A stretch of 64,000 bases of DNA from Buttiauxella massiliensis (GTDB taxonomy: Bacteria; Pseudomonadota; Gammaproteobacteria; Enterobacterales; Enterobacteriaceae), in the NCBI RefSeq assembly GCF_902500225.1, contig NZ_LR722649.1:124001-188000 (forward strand). The letters are read 5' to 3'. Position numbers and translations under genes: made by a program. Below, one piece after another: positions 1 to 10,523 of the stretch; within the stretch, counting starts at the first letter, position 1; each line of letters starts with the position of its first letter. The notes below the pieces were generated by a model, which was not told where the DNA came from, did no database searches, and saw only the letters and a program-made list of their open reading frames with translations.

Positions 1-604
1 GATTCGCAAATATGTTGCCGATAAAAGCAGTGCGCAGTTTTTACTTGATTGGCTAAAACCCTATGAAGATTTCGCTTTCCGTGAGGGAGCCGAACCTGAT
101 TTTGTCGCGCTGCATAAAACCCTGAGCAAGAACGTCATGCCGCAAACGCAGAGTGCCTGGGGCCAGCAACTTATCGACAGCATGGTATTGTTGATTAAAG
201 AAGAGCTGCACCACTTTTGGCAGGTGCGCGAGATCATGATCGCCCGCAATATTCCCTACGTGAAAATGACCGCCAGCCGTTACGCCAAAGCGCTGCTGAG
301 CCAAACGCGAACGCATGAGCCGGTTATGCTGGTGAATAAACTGATTTGTGGGGCATATATCGAGGCGCGATCCTGTGAGCGTTTCGCCGCTCTGGCACCG
401 CATCTGGATGATGAACTACAGAAATTCTATTTGTCGCTGCTGCGTTCGGAAGCGCGGCATTATCAGGATTATTTAGCGCTGGCAGAACAGATTGCGGGTG
501 GGGATATCAGTGACCGTGTACGTTTCTTTGGCGAAGTCGAAGCTGCATTAATTAGCAGCCCGGACGAAGAGTTTCGTTTCCACAGCGGCGTACCTTTCTT
601 TTAA
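1..604 (+). CDS. miaE: tRNA 2-methylthio-N6-isopentenyladenosine hydroxylase MiaE (5' end outside window)
   Basis: Non-haem diiron enzyme of the ferritin-like fold that hydroxylates the isopentenyl group of ms2i6A37 in tRNA, using O2. The frame is open from base 2 and has no start in the window; 200 residues are visible of about 270 expected, so the N-terminus is cut by the window edge rather than degraded. Two carboxylate/histidine iron-ligand helices are visible, one with EELHHFW and one with SEARHYQDY. The stop is followed by an intrinsic terminator before uhpA, so it is transcribed apart from the uhp genes. E. coli K-12 lacks miaE while Salmonella has it next to yjgM (known). Here the uhp genes separate the two. 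Confidence 0.93.
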   Translation, partial: IRKYVADKSSAQFLLDWLKPYEDFAFREGAEPDFVALHKTLSKNVMPQTQSAWGQQLIDSMVLLIKEELHHFWQVREIMIARNIPYVKMTASRYAKALLSQTRTHEPVMLVNKLICGAYIEARSCERFAALAPHLDDELQKFYLSLLRSEARHYQDYLALAEQIAGGDISDRVRFFGEVEAALISSPDEEFRFHSGVPFF

Positions 605-669
605 ACAGCAAGCTCGTGAATTGCCCCTGCCTATGGCTTCCCTTGAATTGCTTAAGGCTTGAACAGCTT

Positions 670-699
670 CGCGCTTATCGCTAAGGTAAGCGCGTTTTT
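670..699 (+). terminator. Intrinsic terminator after miaE
   Basis: Eight-base arms CGCGCTTA and TAAGCGCG enclose a nine-base loop and are followed directly by five T residues. It ends just upstream of uhpA, whose own promoter must therefore lie in or after this hairpin. Confidence 0.85.
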
Positions 700-717
700 A
701 CCTTCCTGGAAAGTATC

Positions 718-1308
718 ATGATAACCATCGCCCTTATTGACGACCACCTTATCGTCCGCTCCGGCTTTGCACAGCTGTTGGGGCTGGAGCCGGATTTTCA
801 GATTGTGGTTGAGTTCGGCTCCGGGCGCGAAGCGCTGGTCGGGCTGCCGGGGCGCGGCGTGCATGTGTGTATTTGCGACATCTCGATGCCGGATATTTCC
901 GGGCTGGAACTGCTCAGCCAGCTACCCAAAGGGATGGCGACGATTATGTTGTCGGTGCACGACAGCCCGGCACTGGTGGAGCAGGCTTTAAACGCGGGCG
1001 CGCGCGGCTTTCTGTCAAAGCGCTGTAGCCCGGATGAGCTGATTGCCGCCGTGCATACGGTGGCGACGGGTGGCTGCTACCTGACGCCAGACATCGCCGT
1101 TAAACTGGCGGCCGGACGGCAGGATCCGCTAACCAAACGTGAGCGCCAGGTGGCGGAAAAACTGGCCCAGGGCATGGCGGTGAAAGAGATTGCCACCGAG
1201 CTTGGGTTGTCGCCTAAGACGGTTCACGTGCATCGCGCCAATCTGATGGAAAAACTCGACGTCAGTAACGATGTCGGGCTGGCTCACCGCCTGTTTGACG
1301 GATGGTGA
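718..1308 (+). CDS. uhpA: Response regulator UhpA (hexose phosphate uptake)
   Basis: DNA-binding response regulator that, phosphorylated by UhpB, activates the uhpT promoter. It is 196 residues, the usual length. The receiver domain (about 1-120) has the acidic pocket D8-D9 and phospho-acceptor D54 in CDISMPD; the C-terminal LuxR-type helix-turn-helix (about 135-190) carries [15 protein letters not shown] and [16 protein letters not shown]. The stop TGA overlaps the uhpB start as TGATG, which suggests translational coupling. First gene of uhpABC, with uhpT behind its own regulated promoter. Assignment is secure from sequence and gene order. Confidence 0.97.
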   Translation: MITIALIDDHLIVRSGFAQLLGLEPDFQIVVEFGSGREALVGLPGRGVHVCICDISMPDISGLELLSQLPKGMATIMLSVHDSPALVEQALNAGARGFLSKRCSPDELIAAVHTVATGGCYLTPDIAVKLAAGRQDPLTKRERQVAEKLAQGMAVKEIATELGLSPKTVHVHRANLMEKLDVSNDVGLAHRLFDGW

Positions 1309-2810
1309 TGCAACCTTTTTTCTCACGGCTTATCTCCATCGTCGCCAGCTTTTTTATCTTTACGGCCAGTTGGTTTTGCCTGTGGAGCATTAGCTTGCAC
1401 CTGGTGGAACGGCCTGATCTTGCCGTGCTGCTGTTTCCTTTTGGCCTGCGTTTAGGGCTGATGCTGCAATGCCCGCGTGGCTACTGGCCCGTATTGCTCG
1501 GTGCGGAGTGGTTGATGCTCGTCTGGCTGGCGCAGGAAGTCGCACTGGCGCATCTTCCGTTGTTAATGGTCGGCGGAGTGCTCACTCTCCTGCCCGTGGC
1601 GCTGATTTCCCGCTACCGCCATCAGCGCGACTGGCGCACCTTGCTGCTTCAGGGTGGGGCGCTGATTGCTGCCGCACTATTACAGTCGTTGCCGTGGCTC
1701 GGGCAAGGGCAGGAGACCCTGAACGCGCTGTTGCTCACGCTGACCGGCGGGTTAACCCTGGCCCCAACCTGCCTGGTTATCTGGCATTACCTCACCAGTA
1801 CCGTCTGGCAGCCGCTGGGGCCGGGACTGGTTTCACAGCCGGTGAACTGGCGTGCTCGTCACCTTATCTGGTATCTGCTGCTGTTTGTGGTCAGCTTGTG
1901 GCTACAACTTGGACTACCAGCCGAACTTTCCCGCTTTACCCCATTTTGCCTGGCGTTGCCGATTATCGCCCTGGCCTGGCATTACGGCTGGCAGGGTGCG
2001 CTGATCGCGACGTTGATGAACGCCATTGCGCTGATCGCCAGCCAAACCTGGCACGATCACCCGGTGGATCTGCTGCTTTCGTTGCTGGCACAAAGCCTGA
2101 CCGGGCTGTTGCTGGGCGCGGGGATCCAACGCCTGCGTGAACTTAACCAGTCCCTGCAAACTGAGCTTGCGCGCAATCGCCGTCTTGCTGAACGCCTGAT
2201 GGAAACCGAGGAGAGCGTGCGGCGCGAAGTGGCGCGTGAACTCCATGACGATATCGGCCAGACCATTACCGCGATTCGTACCCAGGCGGGGATTGTGCAG
2301 CGCCTGGCACCGGGTAACGAAGGGGTCAAATTGGGTGGGGCGCATATCGAACAGTTGTCCCTTGGGATTTATGATTCGGTACGCCGCCTGCTGGGACGGC
2401 TGCGCCCACGCCAGCTGGATGATTTATCTCTGGAACAGGCGATTCGTTCGTTGATGCGTGAAATGGAGCTGGAAAGCCGTGGCATCGTCAGCCACCTCGA
2501 CTGGAAAATCGACGAGCCGCTACTGAGCGAAAGCCAGCGCGTTACGCTGTTCCGCGTCTGCCAGGAAGGGCTGAACAACATTGTGAAACACGCCAGTGCC
2601 AGCGCAGTAACGATCCAGGGCTGGCAGCAGGACATGCGCCTGATGTTGGTGATTGAAGATGACGGCAGCGGCCTGCCGTCCGACTCCGGGCAGCAAGGTT
2701 TTGGCCTGGCAGGTATGCGTGAACGGGTTACAGCGCTCGGCGGAACCCTCACTATTTCCTGTACTCACGGCACGCGCGTCAGCGTCAGTTTGCCATTGCG
2801 ATACGCGTAA
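1308..2810 (+). CDS. uhpB: Sensor histidine kinase UhpB
   Basis: Membrane histidine kinase that works with UhpC to sense external glucose-6-phosphate and phosphorylates UhpA. The N-terminal ~275 residues are mostly hydrophobic membrane segments. The dimerisation/phosphotransfer motif RELHDDIGQ places the phosphorylated histidine at residue 313, and the ATPase part has NNIVKHA, DDGSG and GFGLAGM. The ATG at 1308 was preferred over the one at 1302 because it gives the family length of 500 residues and a 1-base TGATG overlap with uhpA. uhpC follows after 9 bases. Confidence 0.96.
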   Translation: MQPFFSRLISIVASFFIFTASWFCLWSISLHLVERPDLAVLLFPFGLRLGLMLQCPRGYWPVLLGAEWLMLVWLAQEVALAHLPLLMVGGVLTLLPVALISRYRHQRDWRTLLLQGGALIAAALLQSLPWLGQGQETLNALLLTLTGGLTLAPTCLVIWHYLTSTVWQPLGPGLVSQPVNWRARHLIWYLLLFVVSLWLQLGLPAELSRFTPFCLALPIIALAWHYGWQGALIATLMNAIALIASQTWHDHPVDLLLSLLAQSLTGLLLGAGIQRLRELNQSLQTELARNRRLAERLMETEESVRREVARELHDDIGQTITAIRTQAGIVQRLAPGNEGVKLGGAHIEQLSLGIYDSVRRLLGRLRPRQLDDLSLEQAIRSLMREMELESRGIVSHLDWKIDEPLLSESQRVTLFRVCQEGLNNIVKHASASAVTIQGWQQDMRLMLVIEDDGSGLPSDSGQQGFGLAGMRERVTALGGTLTISCTHGTRVSVSLPLRYA

Positions 2811-2819
2811 GGACTGACG

Positions 2820-4148
2820 ATGTTCACTTTCCTGAAAGCCCCACCGGCGGCGACGCCAGTCAGCGATAAAGCTGAAATTGATGCGCGCTATAGCTACTGG
2901 CGTCGGCACATTCTGATCACCATCTGGCTGGGCTATGCGCTGTTTTACTTCACCCGTAAAAGCTTTAATGCCGCCGCGCCGGAAATCCTCGCCAGCGGCG
3001 TGATGACACGTACCGACATCGGCCTGTTGGCTACGCTGTTTTACATAACTTATGGGCTGTCGAAATTTTTCTCCGGCATCGTCAGTGACCGCTCAAACGC
3101 CCGTTATTTTATGGGGTTGGGGCTTATCGCTACCGGTGTTGTGAACATTCTTTTTGGTTTCTCCACCTCCCTTTGGGCATTCGCGTTGCTGTGGGTACTG
3201 AATGCTTTTTTTCAGGGCTGGGGTTCGCCGGTATGCGCCCGTTTGCTCACGGCATGGTACTCCCGCACCGAGCGCGGTGGCTGGTGGGCGGTATGGAACA
3301 CCGCGCATAACGTCGGTGGGGCGCTAATCCCGATGGTGGTTGGCGCGGCGGCACTGCATTACGGCTGGCGTGCCGGGATGATGATCGCCGGTTCACTGGC
3401 TATTCTGGCCGGGTTATTTCTCTGCTGGCGTCTGCGCGATCGCCCGCAAACCGTAGGCTTGCCGCCGATAGGTGACTGGCGGCACGATGAACTGGAAATC
3501 GCCCAACAGCAGGAAGGCGCAGGGCTGACTCGCCGGGAAATCCTCTACAAATACGTACTGGGGAATCCCTATATCTGGCTGCTGTCACTGTGCTATGTCC
3601 TGGTTTACGTGGTGCGGGCGGCGATCAACGACTGGGGTAATCTCTACATGTCGGAGACTCTGGGCGTGGATTTGGTCACTGCGAACTCGGCGGTAACGAT
3701 GTTTGAGCTGGGCGGGTTTATCGGCGCACTGGTGGCAGGCTGGGGATCGGACAAACTCTTCAATGGCAACCGTGGGCCAATGAACCTGATATTTGCCGCC
3801 GGGATTTTGCTCTCGGTAGGCTCGCTATGGCTGATGCCGTTTGCCAGCTACGTGATGCAGGCGGCCTGTTTCTTCACCACAGGATTCTTTGTGTTTGGCC
3901 CGCAGATGCTTATCGGCATGGCGGCAGCGGAGTGTTCCCACAAAGAGGCAGCGGGAGCCGCGACCGGCTTTGTTGGCCTATTCGCTTATCTTGGCGCATC
4001 TTTGTCTGGCTGGCCGCTGGCGCGTGTGATCGATATCTGGCATTGGAACGGTTACTTCGCGGTTATTGCCATCGCGGCAGGCATTTCTGCGCTGCTGTTG
4101 CTGCCGTTCCTGAATGCCCAGTCCCCACGCGTCCGTAGCGAAGCGTGA
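2820..4148 (+). CDS. uhpC: Membrane sensor UhpC (MFS-type glucose-6-phosphate receptor)
   Basis: Transporter homologue of the organophosphate:phosphate antiporter family that serves mainly as the external glucose-6-phosphate sensor for UhpB rather than as the main carrier (known for E. coli). It is 442 residues with about twelve membrane segments. The first helix region has GYALFYFTRKSFN, matching the corresponding part of UhpT ([13 protein letters not shown]) downstream and showing common ancestry. It lies 9 bases after uhpB in the same operon. A CRP-like site for uhpT overlaps its stop codon. Confidence 0.95.
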   Translation: MFTFLKAPPAATPVSDKAEIDARYSYWRRHILITIWLGYALFYFTRKSFNAAAPEILASGVMTRTDIGLLATLFYITYGLSKFFSGIVSDRSNARYFMGLGLIATGVVNILFGFSTSLWAFALLWVLNAFFQGWGSPVCARLLTAWYSRTERGGWWAVWNTAHNVGGALIPMVVGAAALHYGWRAGMMIAGSLAILAGLFLCWRLRDRPQTVGLPPIGDWRHDELEIAQQQEGAGLTRREILYKYVLGNPYIWLLSLCYVLVYVVRAAINDWGNLYMSETLGVDLVTANSAVTMFELGGFIGALVAGWGSDKLFNGNRGPMNLIFAAGILLSVGSLWLMPFASYVMQAACFFTTGFFVFGPQMLIGMAAAECSHKEAAGAATGFVGLFAYLGASLSGWPLARVIDIWHWNGYFAVIAIAAGISALLLLPFLNAQSPRVRSEA

Positions 4149-4255
4149 TACATCTCACCTTTTTACCTCGAATGGCGCAAAACTAAGAAATTTTCCAGGT
4201 TGTTCCTGGAAGCCATCTCAGGCCAAAGCCGCTGCTGATTTTTACAATGCCTGCT
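4144..4255 (+). promoter_or_regulatory. uhpT control region: CRP-like site, UhpA box and -10
   Basis: A CRP-like site (CGTGA, 6 bases, TCACC) spans 4144-4159. A match to the UhpA box GCAAAAC-N3-GAAA is at 4177-4190, followed by a CCAGG-N5-CCTGG inverted repeat at 4195-4209. A -10 TACAAT is at 4243-4248. If transcription starts near 4255, the CRP site is centred at about -103.5 and the UhpA sites fill about -78 to -46, the layout known for E. coli uhpT. The start point is inferred, not shown. Confidence 0.75.
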
Positions 4256-4286
4256 ATCACGCAGGTTTTTAAATCAGGAGTAACCC

Positions 4287-5678
4287 ATGCTGGCCTTATT
4301 AAATCAGGTGCGCAAGCCGACCCTGGATTTGCCGCTCGATGTGCGGCGCAAGATGTGGTTCAAACCGTTCATGCAGTCTTACCTGGTAGTCTTTATTGGC
4401 TACCTGACCATGTATCTGATCCGTAAGAACTTCAACATTGCGCAGAACGACATGATCTCTACTTACGGGTTGAGCATGACGCAACTGGGGATGATAGGCC
4501 TGGGCTTCTCCATCACCTACGGCGTGGGTAAAACCCTGGTTTCCTACTACGCAGATGGCAAAAACACCAAGCAGTTCCTGCCGTTTATGCTGATCCTCTC
4601 GGCTATCTGTATGCTCGGCTTTAGCGCCAGTATGGGGACCGGCTCGGTCAGCCTGTTTATGATGATTGCCTTCTACGCCCTGAGCGGTTTTTTCCAGAGC
4701 GCGGGCGGTTCGTGCAGCTACTCCACCATCACCAAATGGACACCGCGCCGCAAGCGTGGAACCTATCTGGGGCTGTGGAATATCTCCCATAACCTTGGCG
4801 GTGCGGGTGCAGCAGGCGTGGCGCTAATTGGCGCGAACGTCCTGTTCGACGGTCACGTCATTGGCATGTTTATCTTCCCATCCATCATCGCGCTGGTTGT
4901 TGGCTTCATTGGCCTGCGTTATGGCAGCGACTCCCCTGAGTCTTACGGCCTGGGCAAAGCTGAAGAGTTGTTTAGCGAAGAAATCAGCGAAGAAGATAAA
5001 GAGACCGAAGACGAATCGATGACCAAATGGCAAATCTTCGTGGAGTACGTGCTGAAGAACAAAGTTATTTGGCTACTGTGCTTCTCCAATATCTTCCTCT
5101 ACGTGGTGCGCATCGGTATTGACCAGTGGTCCACTGTTTATGCCTTCCAGGAGCTGAAGCTCTCCAAAGAAGTGGCGATCCAGGGCTTTACCCTGTTTGA
5201 AGTAGGGGCATTGGTCGGCACGTTGCTGTGGGGCTGGTTGTCGGATCTGGCGAATGGTCGTCGTGCGCTGGTGGCCTGCGTTGCGCTGGCATTAATCATC
5301 GCGACTCTTGGCGTTTATCAGCACGCCAGCAACCAGTATGTCTACCTGGCATCGCTGTTCGCGCTGGGCTTCCTGGTGTTTGGTCCACAATTGCTGATTG
5401 GTGTGGCGGCAGTGGGCTTCGTTCCGAAAAAAGCTATCGGTGCGGCTGACGGCATCAAAGGTACTTTCGCCTATCTGATTGGCGACAGCTTCGCTAAGTT
5501 AGGGCTTGGGATGATTGCCGACGGGACGCCAATCTTTGGCCTGACTGGCTGGGCAGGGACTTTCGCAGCACTGGATGCCGCGGCAATTTGTTGTATCGTA
5601 CTGATGGCGATGGTTGCGGTGATGGAAGAGCGAAAAATCCGCCGTGATAAGCGAATTCAACAGTTAGCGACCCAATAA
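4287..5678 (+). CDS. uhpT: Hexose-6-phosphate:phosphate antiporter UhpT
   Basis: Inner-membrane MFS carrier exchanging external glucose-6-phosphate and related sugar phosphates for inorganic phosphate; it is also the known entry route for fosfomycin. It is 463 residues with about twelve membrane helices and a charged central loop (about 225-250, rich in E and D) typical of the protein. The arginines expected for phosphate binding occur in LIRKNF near residue 46 and VVRIGIDQW near 275. A ribosome-binding sequence TCAGGAG precedes the ATG. Expression is expected to require UhpA and CRP, as the upstream sites suggest. Confidence 0.97.
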   Translation: MLALLNQVRKPTLDLPLDVRRKMWFKPFMQSYLVVFIGYLTMYLIRKNFNIAQNDMISTYGLSMTQLGMIGLGFSITYGVGKTLVSYYADGKNTKQFLPFMLILSAICMLGFSASMGTGSVSLFMMIAFYALSGFFQSAGGSCSYSTITKWTPRRKRGTYLGLWNISHNLGGAGAAGVALIGANVLFDGHVIGMFIFPSIIALVVGFIGLRYGSDSPESYGLGKAEELFSEEISEEDKETEDESMTKWQIFVEYVLKNKVIWLLCFSNIFLYVVRIGIDQWSTVYAFQELKLSKEVAIQGFTLFEVGALVGTLLWGWLSDLANGRRALVACVALALIIATLGVYQHASNQYVYLASLFALGFLVFGPQLLIGVAAVGFVPKKAIGAADGIKGTFAYLIGDSFAKLGLGMIADGTPIFGLTGWAGTFAALDAAAICCIVLMAMVAVMEERKIRRDKRIQQLATQ

Positions 5679-5687
5679 AAAGTTGCA

Positions 5688-5730
5688 GGGTTTACTGGAT
5701 TGAATAAATTCAGTAAACCCGTTTAAACGG
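5688..5730 (+). terminator. Terminator between convergent uhpT and yjgM
   Basis: Perfect 10-base arms GGGTTTACTG (5688-5697) and CAGTAAACCC (5711-5720) with a 13-base loop, followed by GTTT. The next 12 bases include the palindrome CCGTTTAAACGG, so the structure may work in both directions. Confidence 0.7.
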
Positions 5731-6234
5731 TTACAGAGACTTAATCATCCGCACTTCGCAATCCACATGGCCAGTGCAGCCAAGTGGTTCAGAAATATGT
5801 TCAAAGCCCAGACGTTCATACAGCGCGATGGCTTCAGTCAGAAACGCTGTGGTTTCCAGGTAGCAGCGCTTAAAGTCTTTTTCACGGGCAAAATCCATTG
5901 CCTGCAACGCCAGGCGTTTTGCCAACCCTTTGCCACGCACTACCGGCAGGAAATACATCTTCTGCAATTCACAAATGTCCGGTTCGCTGCACGTTAACGG
6001 CGCGACACCACCACCACCGACGACTTCACCATCCACTTCCACAACCCAATAGGCATGACCCGGTTGGCTGTAGACCTGATAAAGCTCATCGAGATTCGGA
6101 TCTGCCACGGTATAGCCTTTATCGGCGGTTAAGCCGTATTCAGCAGAGACTTCGCGGATAACGCGCGCGATGGCCGCATTGTCCTGGGGGGTTATCCGGC
6201 GCAGTGCGATTTCAACCGGAGCAGCAAGATTCAT
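5731..6234 (-). CDS. yjgM: GNAT family N-acetyltransferase YjgM
   Basis: Acetyl-CoA-dependent acyltransferase of the GNAT fold; the physiological substrate is not established. It is 167 residues, the same as E. coli YjgM. The acetyl-CoA binding motif A region is [14 protein letters not shown] (about 109-122), followed by the usual C-terminal YERLGFEH. Transcribed alone toward uhpT and divergent from yjgN, with a 170-base gap between them. Orthology to yjgM is clear from sequence and from yjgN-valS next door. Confidence 0.93.
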   Translation of the reverse strand: MNLAAPVEIALRRITPQDNAAIARVIREVSAEYGLTADKGYTVADPNLDELYQVYSQPGHAYWVVEVDGEVVGGGGVAPLTCSEPDICELQKMYFLPVVRGKGLAKRLALQAMDFAREKDFKRCYLETTAFLTEAIALYERLGFEHISEPLGCTGHVDCEVRMIKSL

Positions 6235-6404
6235 AGCGTGGACTCATTGATGATGGGGATAAATATTGAATATTTAAATACCACTGTGAAAGTTAATAAG
6301 CAAGTTCCTAAAGTAGTGAGGAAATCCCGAACCGGATTATTTCGAAGCAACTTGCTGTGGTTAAATGCTGACCGTTAAGTGTTTCATTTTCAATAAGGAT
6401 TGAT

Positions 6405-7592
6405 ATGTTTGATCAGCAGGGAACTCCAGAAGTTAACCACTCAAGGAATATTACTTTTCAAGGCACAGGCAGCGGCTATTTTGGCGTATGCATTGTTAAT
6501 TTTCTACTCACTCTTGTCACGTTTGGTATTTTTGCACCGTGGGCCTACGTGCGTTGTAAGCGTTATATTTACAGCAATACCGAGTTATCTGGCTCACGAT
6601 TTTCTTACAACGTGAAAGGTGGATCACTATTCATAAGCTGGCTTTGCCTTTTTGTTTTCTTTGGGGCTTTAGAATTTTCAATCATTAAACAAAGCAGTCC
6701 TTTGTCATTTTGCCTGTTAGCGATATTGATATTGTTCATGCCCTATTTAGTTATTCAAAGTCTGCGTTATCAGCTGCAATCAACAACGCTAAATAATGTA
6801 CGGTTCAATTTTAATGCATCAGGATTTAAAGCCTGGTGGGTGATGATGGGTGCGCCATTATTAATGCTCGCAGGTGTGCTTTTAATCTGCTCGATGATTG
6901 TCTATACCGCAAGTTCGGCCTCTTTGTTTGAAATGGAGAGGATTGTTATCACGATTGTTATTGCCATGATTGTTGGCATCCTGGGGTTTGGTGCAGTGCA
7001 GGGCGTTGCCGTCGGCATGTGGTTGAATTTATTATTCAATGGATTAAGCTTTGGAACGCAAAAATTTGCGGCTACTGTCAGTGTCAAAAAATGTGTGATG
7101 TTCAGTATTATCGGGATGCTTCTTTTGACGCCGTTCTTATTGCTGGTGTTGAAGTTAATAGCGCCGACTATTGTACACGTTGTTTTATCTGGCGGCATGA
7201 TGTCACCGGACGAGCTGGCATCAGTTCAAGGAACAATCCTGATTTGTTATTTGATTTATCTGTTTGGACTCATCGTTAGCTTTAGCTATTTATACGTGAT
7301 GATGCGTAATTATTATTATAAGCACGTATTGCTGAGTGAAAAAATAGCTTTCCGCTCCACTTTGACATTAGCCGGATTTGTTGGCCAGCTTGTTATTAAT
7401 GGCTTAATCACTTTCTGCACATTCGGTATTGCCTACCCGTGGGCACGTATTCGTTACTGCCGCTATCTGGCAAAAAACACCTGGGTTGATGGCGATTTAG
7501 ATGACTTGGAATTGCAGGATCACGACGATAAAATTGCCACCGATGTGGTGAGCCGAATTTCACGTGGGCTGGTACCTAATCTTAATTTATAG
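6405..7592 (+). CDS. yjgN: Inner membrane protein YjgN (DUF898)
   Basis: Polytopic membrane protein of unknown function, 395 residues. The DUF898 signature occurs twice: near the N-terminus, LVTFGIFAPWAYVRCKRY, and near the C-terminus, FCTFGIAYPWARIRYCRYL, so the protein seems built from related units around a hydrophobic middle. A weak ribosome-binding sequence AAGGATTGAT lies before the ATG. Base composition is more AT-rich than the flanking housekeeping genes. Position before valS is as in E. coli and Salmonella. No function can be read from the sequence. Confidence 0.9.
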   Translation: MFDQQGTPEVNHSRNITFQGTGSGYFGVCIVNFLLTLVTFGIFAPWAYVRCKRYIYSNTELSGSRFSYNVKGGSLFISWLCLFVFFGALEFSIIKQSSPLSFCLLAILILFMPYLVIQSLRYQLQSTTLNNVRFNFNASGFKAWWVMMGAPLLMLAGVLLICSMIVYTASSASLFEMERIVITIVIAMIVGILGFGAVQGVAVGMWLNLLFNGLSFGTQKFAATVSVKKCVMFSIIGMLLLTPFLLLVLKLIAPTIVHVVLSGGMMSPDELASVQGTILICYLIYLFGLIVSFSYLYVMMRNYYYKHVLLSEKIAFRSTLTLAGFVGQLVINGLITFCTFGIAYPWARIRYCRYLAKNTWVDGDLDDLELQDHDDKIATDVVSRISRGLVPNLNL

Positions 7593-7612
7593 CATTCAAG
7601 CTTGATGGCATC

Positions 7613-7644
7613 ATAAAAAAGGCCGGGAAATCTCCCGGCCTTCT
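7613..7644 (-). terminator. Terminator between yjgN and valS
   Basis: Eight-base arms GGCCGGGA and TCCCGGCC with the loop AATC (7621-7640). An A-run on the left becomes the T-run for the minus-strand valS transcript, and TTCT on the right gives partial function for yjgN, so it is probably bidirectional. Confidence 0.9.
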
Positions 7645-7661
7645 CATATCAAAGCACTCAA

Positions 7662-10517
7662 TTACAGCGCAGCGATAGTTTCTTTCTGCTCAGCCAATTT
7701 CACTTTAGCTTCGCCGCATGCCGCCAGACGTTCGCGTTCTTTTGCGACAACGGCTTCTGGCGCGCGCGCCACAAAACCTTCGTTAGACAGCTTGTTTTCG
7801 ATGGATGTAATTTCAACATCCAGCTTCGCCATCTCTTTGTCCAGACGCGCAAGCTCAACTGCTTTGTCGACCAGGCCTGCCATTGGGATCAGCAGCTCTG
7901 CACCTTCGATGATTTTGGTCACGGAAACCGGGCCTTTATCATCAGCAGGCAGCAGGGTGATGCTTTCCAGACGCGCCAGGTTTTGCAGGAAGGTACGGTT
8001 CGCATTTACGCGACGTTCCGCTTCTGCACTGACGTTACGCAGCAATACTGGCAGTGGTTTGCCCGGAGAGATGTTCATCTCAGCACGCACGTTACGCACC
8101 GCGGTGATTGCCAGCTTCAGCCACTCGGTATCTGCAAACGCAGCTTCATCGTCCTGTGCGCTGTTATACGCCGGGAACGGTTGCAGCATGATGGTATCTG
8201 CGGTAATGCCTTTGAAGGTCTTCACGCGCTGCCAGATGGTTTCAGTGATGAATGGAATGATTGGATGCGCAAGACGCAGCAAACCTTCCAGCACGTTAAT
8301 CAGCGTATTACGCGTGCCGCGCAATTCCGCTTCAGTGCCGCTGTTCATTACCGGTTTGGTCAGCTCCAGATACCAGTCACAGAACTGGTTCCAGGTGAAT
8401 TCGTACAGAATGTTGGCAGCGATATCAAAGCGATAGCTGTCCAGCGCTTCACGGTACGCTTTCACAGTGCGGTTGAATTCCGCCAGAATCCAGCGGTCTG
8501 CCAGAGACAGAACCATTTCGCCGCCGTTAAAGCCGCAATCCTGGTCTTCGGTATTCATCATCACGAAACGGCTGGCGTTCCACAGCTTGTTACAGAAGTT
8601 ACGATAACCTTCCAGGCGCTTCATGTCCCAGTTGATGTCGCGACCAGTAGACGCCAGAGCTGCTAGCGTAAAGCGCAGCGCATCGGTACCGTGTGGCTCA
8701 ATACCGTTCGGGAATTGCTTCTCGGTGCGCTTACGGATTTTCTCAGCCAACTGCGGCTGCATCATGTTACCGGTACGCTTCTCAAGCAGGTCTTCCAGGG
8801 AGATACCGTCAACCATATCCAGTGGATCGATTACGTTACCCTTGGACTTGGACATTTTCTGCCCTTCGTCGTCGCGGATAAGACCGGTCATGTAGACAGT
8901 TTTAAACGGAACCTGTGGTTTGCCGTCTTCATCTTTGATGAAGTGCATGGTCAGCATGATCATGCGCGCAATCCAGAAGAAGATGATGTCGAAGCCGCTA
9001 ACCATCACGCTGGTTGGGTGGAAGGTGCGTAGCGCTTCGGTATTCTCAGGCCAGCCGAGGGTGGAGAATGTCCACAGGCCAGAAGAGAACCAGGTGTCGA
9101 GAACGTCTTCGTCTTGATTCAGTGCAACGTCGTCGCCAAGGTTGTTTTCAGCGCGAACTTCCGCTTCATCACGGCCAACATATACATTGCCTTCGGCATC
9201 GTACCAGGCCGGGATACGGTGACCCCACCACAGCTGACGAGAAATACACCAGTCCTGAATATCACGCATCCAGGAGAAGTACATGTTTTCGTACTGCTTC
9301 GGCACGAACTGAATGTCGCCTTGCTCAACTGCTTCTACCGCGACTTTCGCCAGAGGTGCAGTGCGCACGTACCATTGGTCAGTCAACATTGGCTCAATAA
9401 CGACGCCGCCACGGTCGCCGTATGGAACGGTTAAATCGTGTGGTTTGATCTCTTCGAGCAGGCCCATTTCATCGAACGTAGCAACTACCGCTTTACGCGC
9501 CGCGAAACGTTCTAATTTCTGGAACTGAGCTGGGATCTCATTGCTATACACATCGGCTTCTTCGCCGTTGGTATCAAACACTTCTGCGCTCTCACGGATA
9601 TCACCGTCGAAGGTCAGAATGTTGATCATTGGCAGGGCGTGACGACGGCCAACTTCGTAGTCGTTAAAGTCGTGAGCAGGCGTGATTTTCACGCAACCGG
9701 TGCCTTTTTCCATGTCGGCGTGTTCATCACCCACGATTGGAATAAGACGGTTAACCAGCGGCAGAACAACAAATTTGCCAATAAGATCTTTATAACGCGG
9801 ATCTTCCGGGTTCACTGCTACGCCGGTATCACCGAGCACGGTTTCTGGACGAGTTGTGGCGACAACCAGGTAATCTTTGCCGTCAGCGGTTTTTGCGCCG
9901 TCAGCCAGTGGATAACGCAAGTGCCACATAGAACCTTTAGATTCGCGGTTTTCAACTTCCAGATCGGAAATTGCGGTACGCAGTTTCGGGTCCCAGTTTA
10001 CCAGGCGTTTGCCACGATAAATCAGATCTTCTTTGTACAGGCGGACGAACACTTCTTTCACCGCGTTGGACAGGCCTTCATCCATGGTGAAGCGTTCGCG
10101 CTCCCAGTCTACGGAGTTGCCGAGACGACGCATCTGACGGGTGATGGTGCCACCAGACTCTGCCTTCCATTGCCAGATTTTGTCGATAAAGGCGTCACGG
10201 CCATAATCATGGCGTGTTTTGCCTTCTTCGGCGGCAATTTTGCGCTCGACGACCATCTGGGTCGCGATACCGGCGTGGTCAGTCCCCGCCTGCCACAGAG
10301 TATTTTTACCCTGCATGCGCTGGTAACGAATCATGGTATCCATGATCGTTTGCTGGAAGGCGTGACCCATATGCAAGCTGCCGGTAACGTTCGGCGGCGG
10401 GATCATGATGCAGAAGCTTTCCTGGCTGGTGTCGCCATTTGGCTTAAAGTAGCCCTGCTGTTCCCAGTGCTCGTAAAGCGGCTGTTCGATATCTTGCGGG
10501 TTATATGTCTTTTCCAT
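7662..10517 (-). CDS. valS: Valine--tRNA ligase
   Basis: Class I aminoacyl-tRNA synthetase charging tRNA-Val, with an editing domain that removes mischarged threonine. It is 951 residues, full length. The ATP-binding HIGH-type motif is HMGH at 49-52 in [11 protein letters not shown], and the second motif is [12 protein letters not shown] near 554. The C-terminal ~65 residues form the expected charged coiled coil ([15 protein letters not shown]). It starts 6 bases after the holC stop, so the two are one operon. Essential backbone gene. Confidence 0.99.
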   Translation of the reverse strand: MEKTYNPQDIEQPLYEHWEQQGYFKPNGDTSQESFCIMIPPPNVTGSLHMGHAFQQTIMDTMIRYQRMQGKNTLWQAGTDHAGIATQMVVERKIAAEEGKTRHDYGRDAFIDKIWQWKAESGGTITRQMRRLGNSVDWERERFTMDEGLSNAVKEVFVRLYKEDLIYRGKRLVNWDPKLRTAISDLEVENRESKGSMWHLRYPLADGAKTADGKDYLVVATTRPETVLGDTGVAVNPEDPRYKDLIGKFVVLPLVNRLIPIVGDEHADMEKGTGCVKITPAHDFNDYEVGRRHALPMINILTFDGDIRESAEVFDTNGEEADVYSNEIPAQFQKLERFAARKAVVATFDEMGLLEEIKPHDLTVPYGDRGGVVIEPMLTDQWYVRTAPLAKVAVEAVEQGDIQFVPKQYENMYFSWMRDIQDWCISRQLWWGHRIPAWYDAEGNVYVGRDEAEVRAENNLGDDVALNQDEDVLDTWFSSGLWTFSTLGWPENTEALRTFHPTSVMVSGFDIIFFWIARMIMLTMHFIKDEDGKPQVPFKTVYMTGLIRDDEGQKMSKSKGNVIDPLDMVDGISLEDLLEKRTGNMMQPQLAEKIRKRTEKQFPNGIEPHGTDALRFTLAALASTGRDINWDMKRLEGYRNFCNKLWNASRFVMMNTEDQDCGFNGGEMVLSLADRWILAEFNRTVKAYREALDSYRFDIAANILYEFTWNQFCDWYLELTKPVMNSGTEAELRGTRNTLINVLEGLLRLAHPIIPFITETIWQRVKTFKGITADTIMLQPFPAYNSAQDDEAAFADTEWLKLAITAVRNVRAEMNISPGKPLPVLLRNVSAEAERRVNANRTFLQNLARLESITLLPADDKGPVSVTKIIEGAELLIPMAGLVDKAVELARLDKEMAKLDVEITSIENKLSNEGFVARAPEAVVAKERERLAACGEAKVKLAEQKETIAAL

Positions 10518-10523
10518 TGTCTG

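Noticed and set aside
1302-1307. Upstream ATG as uhpB start.
   Set aside because: It would add two residues; the ATG at 1308 gives the family length of 500 and the usual TGATG overlap.
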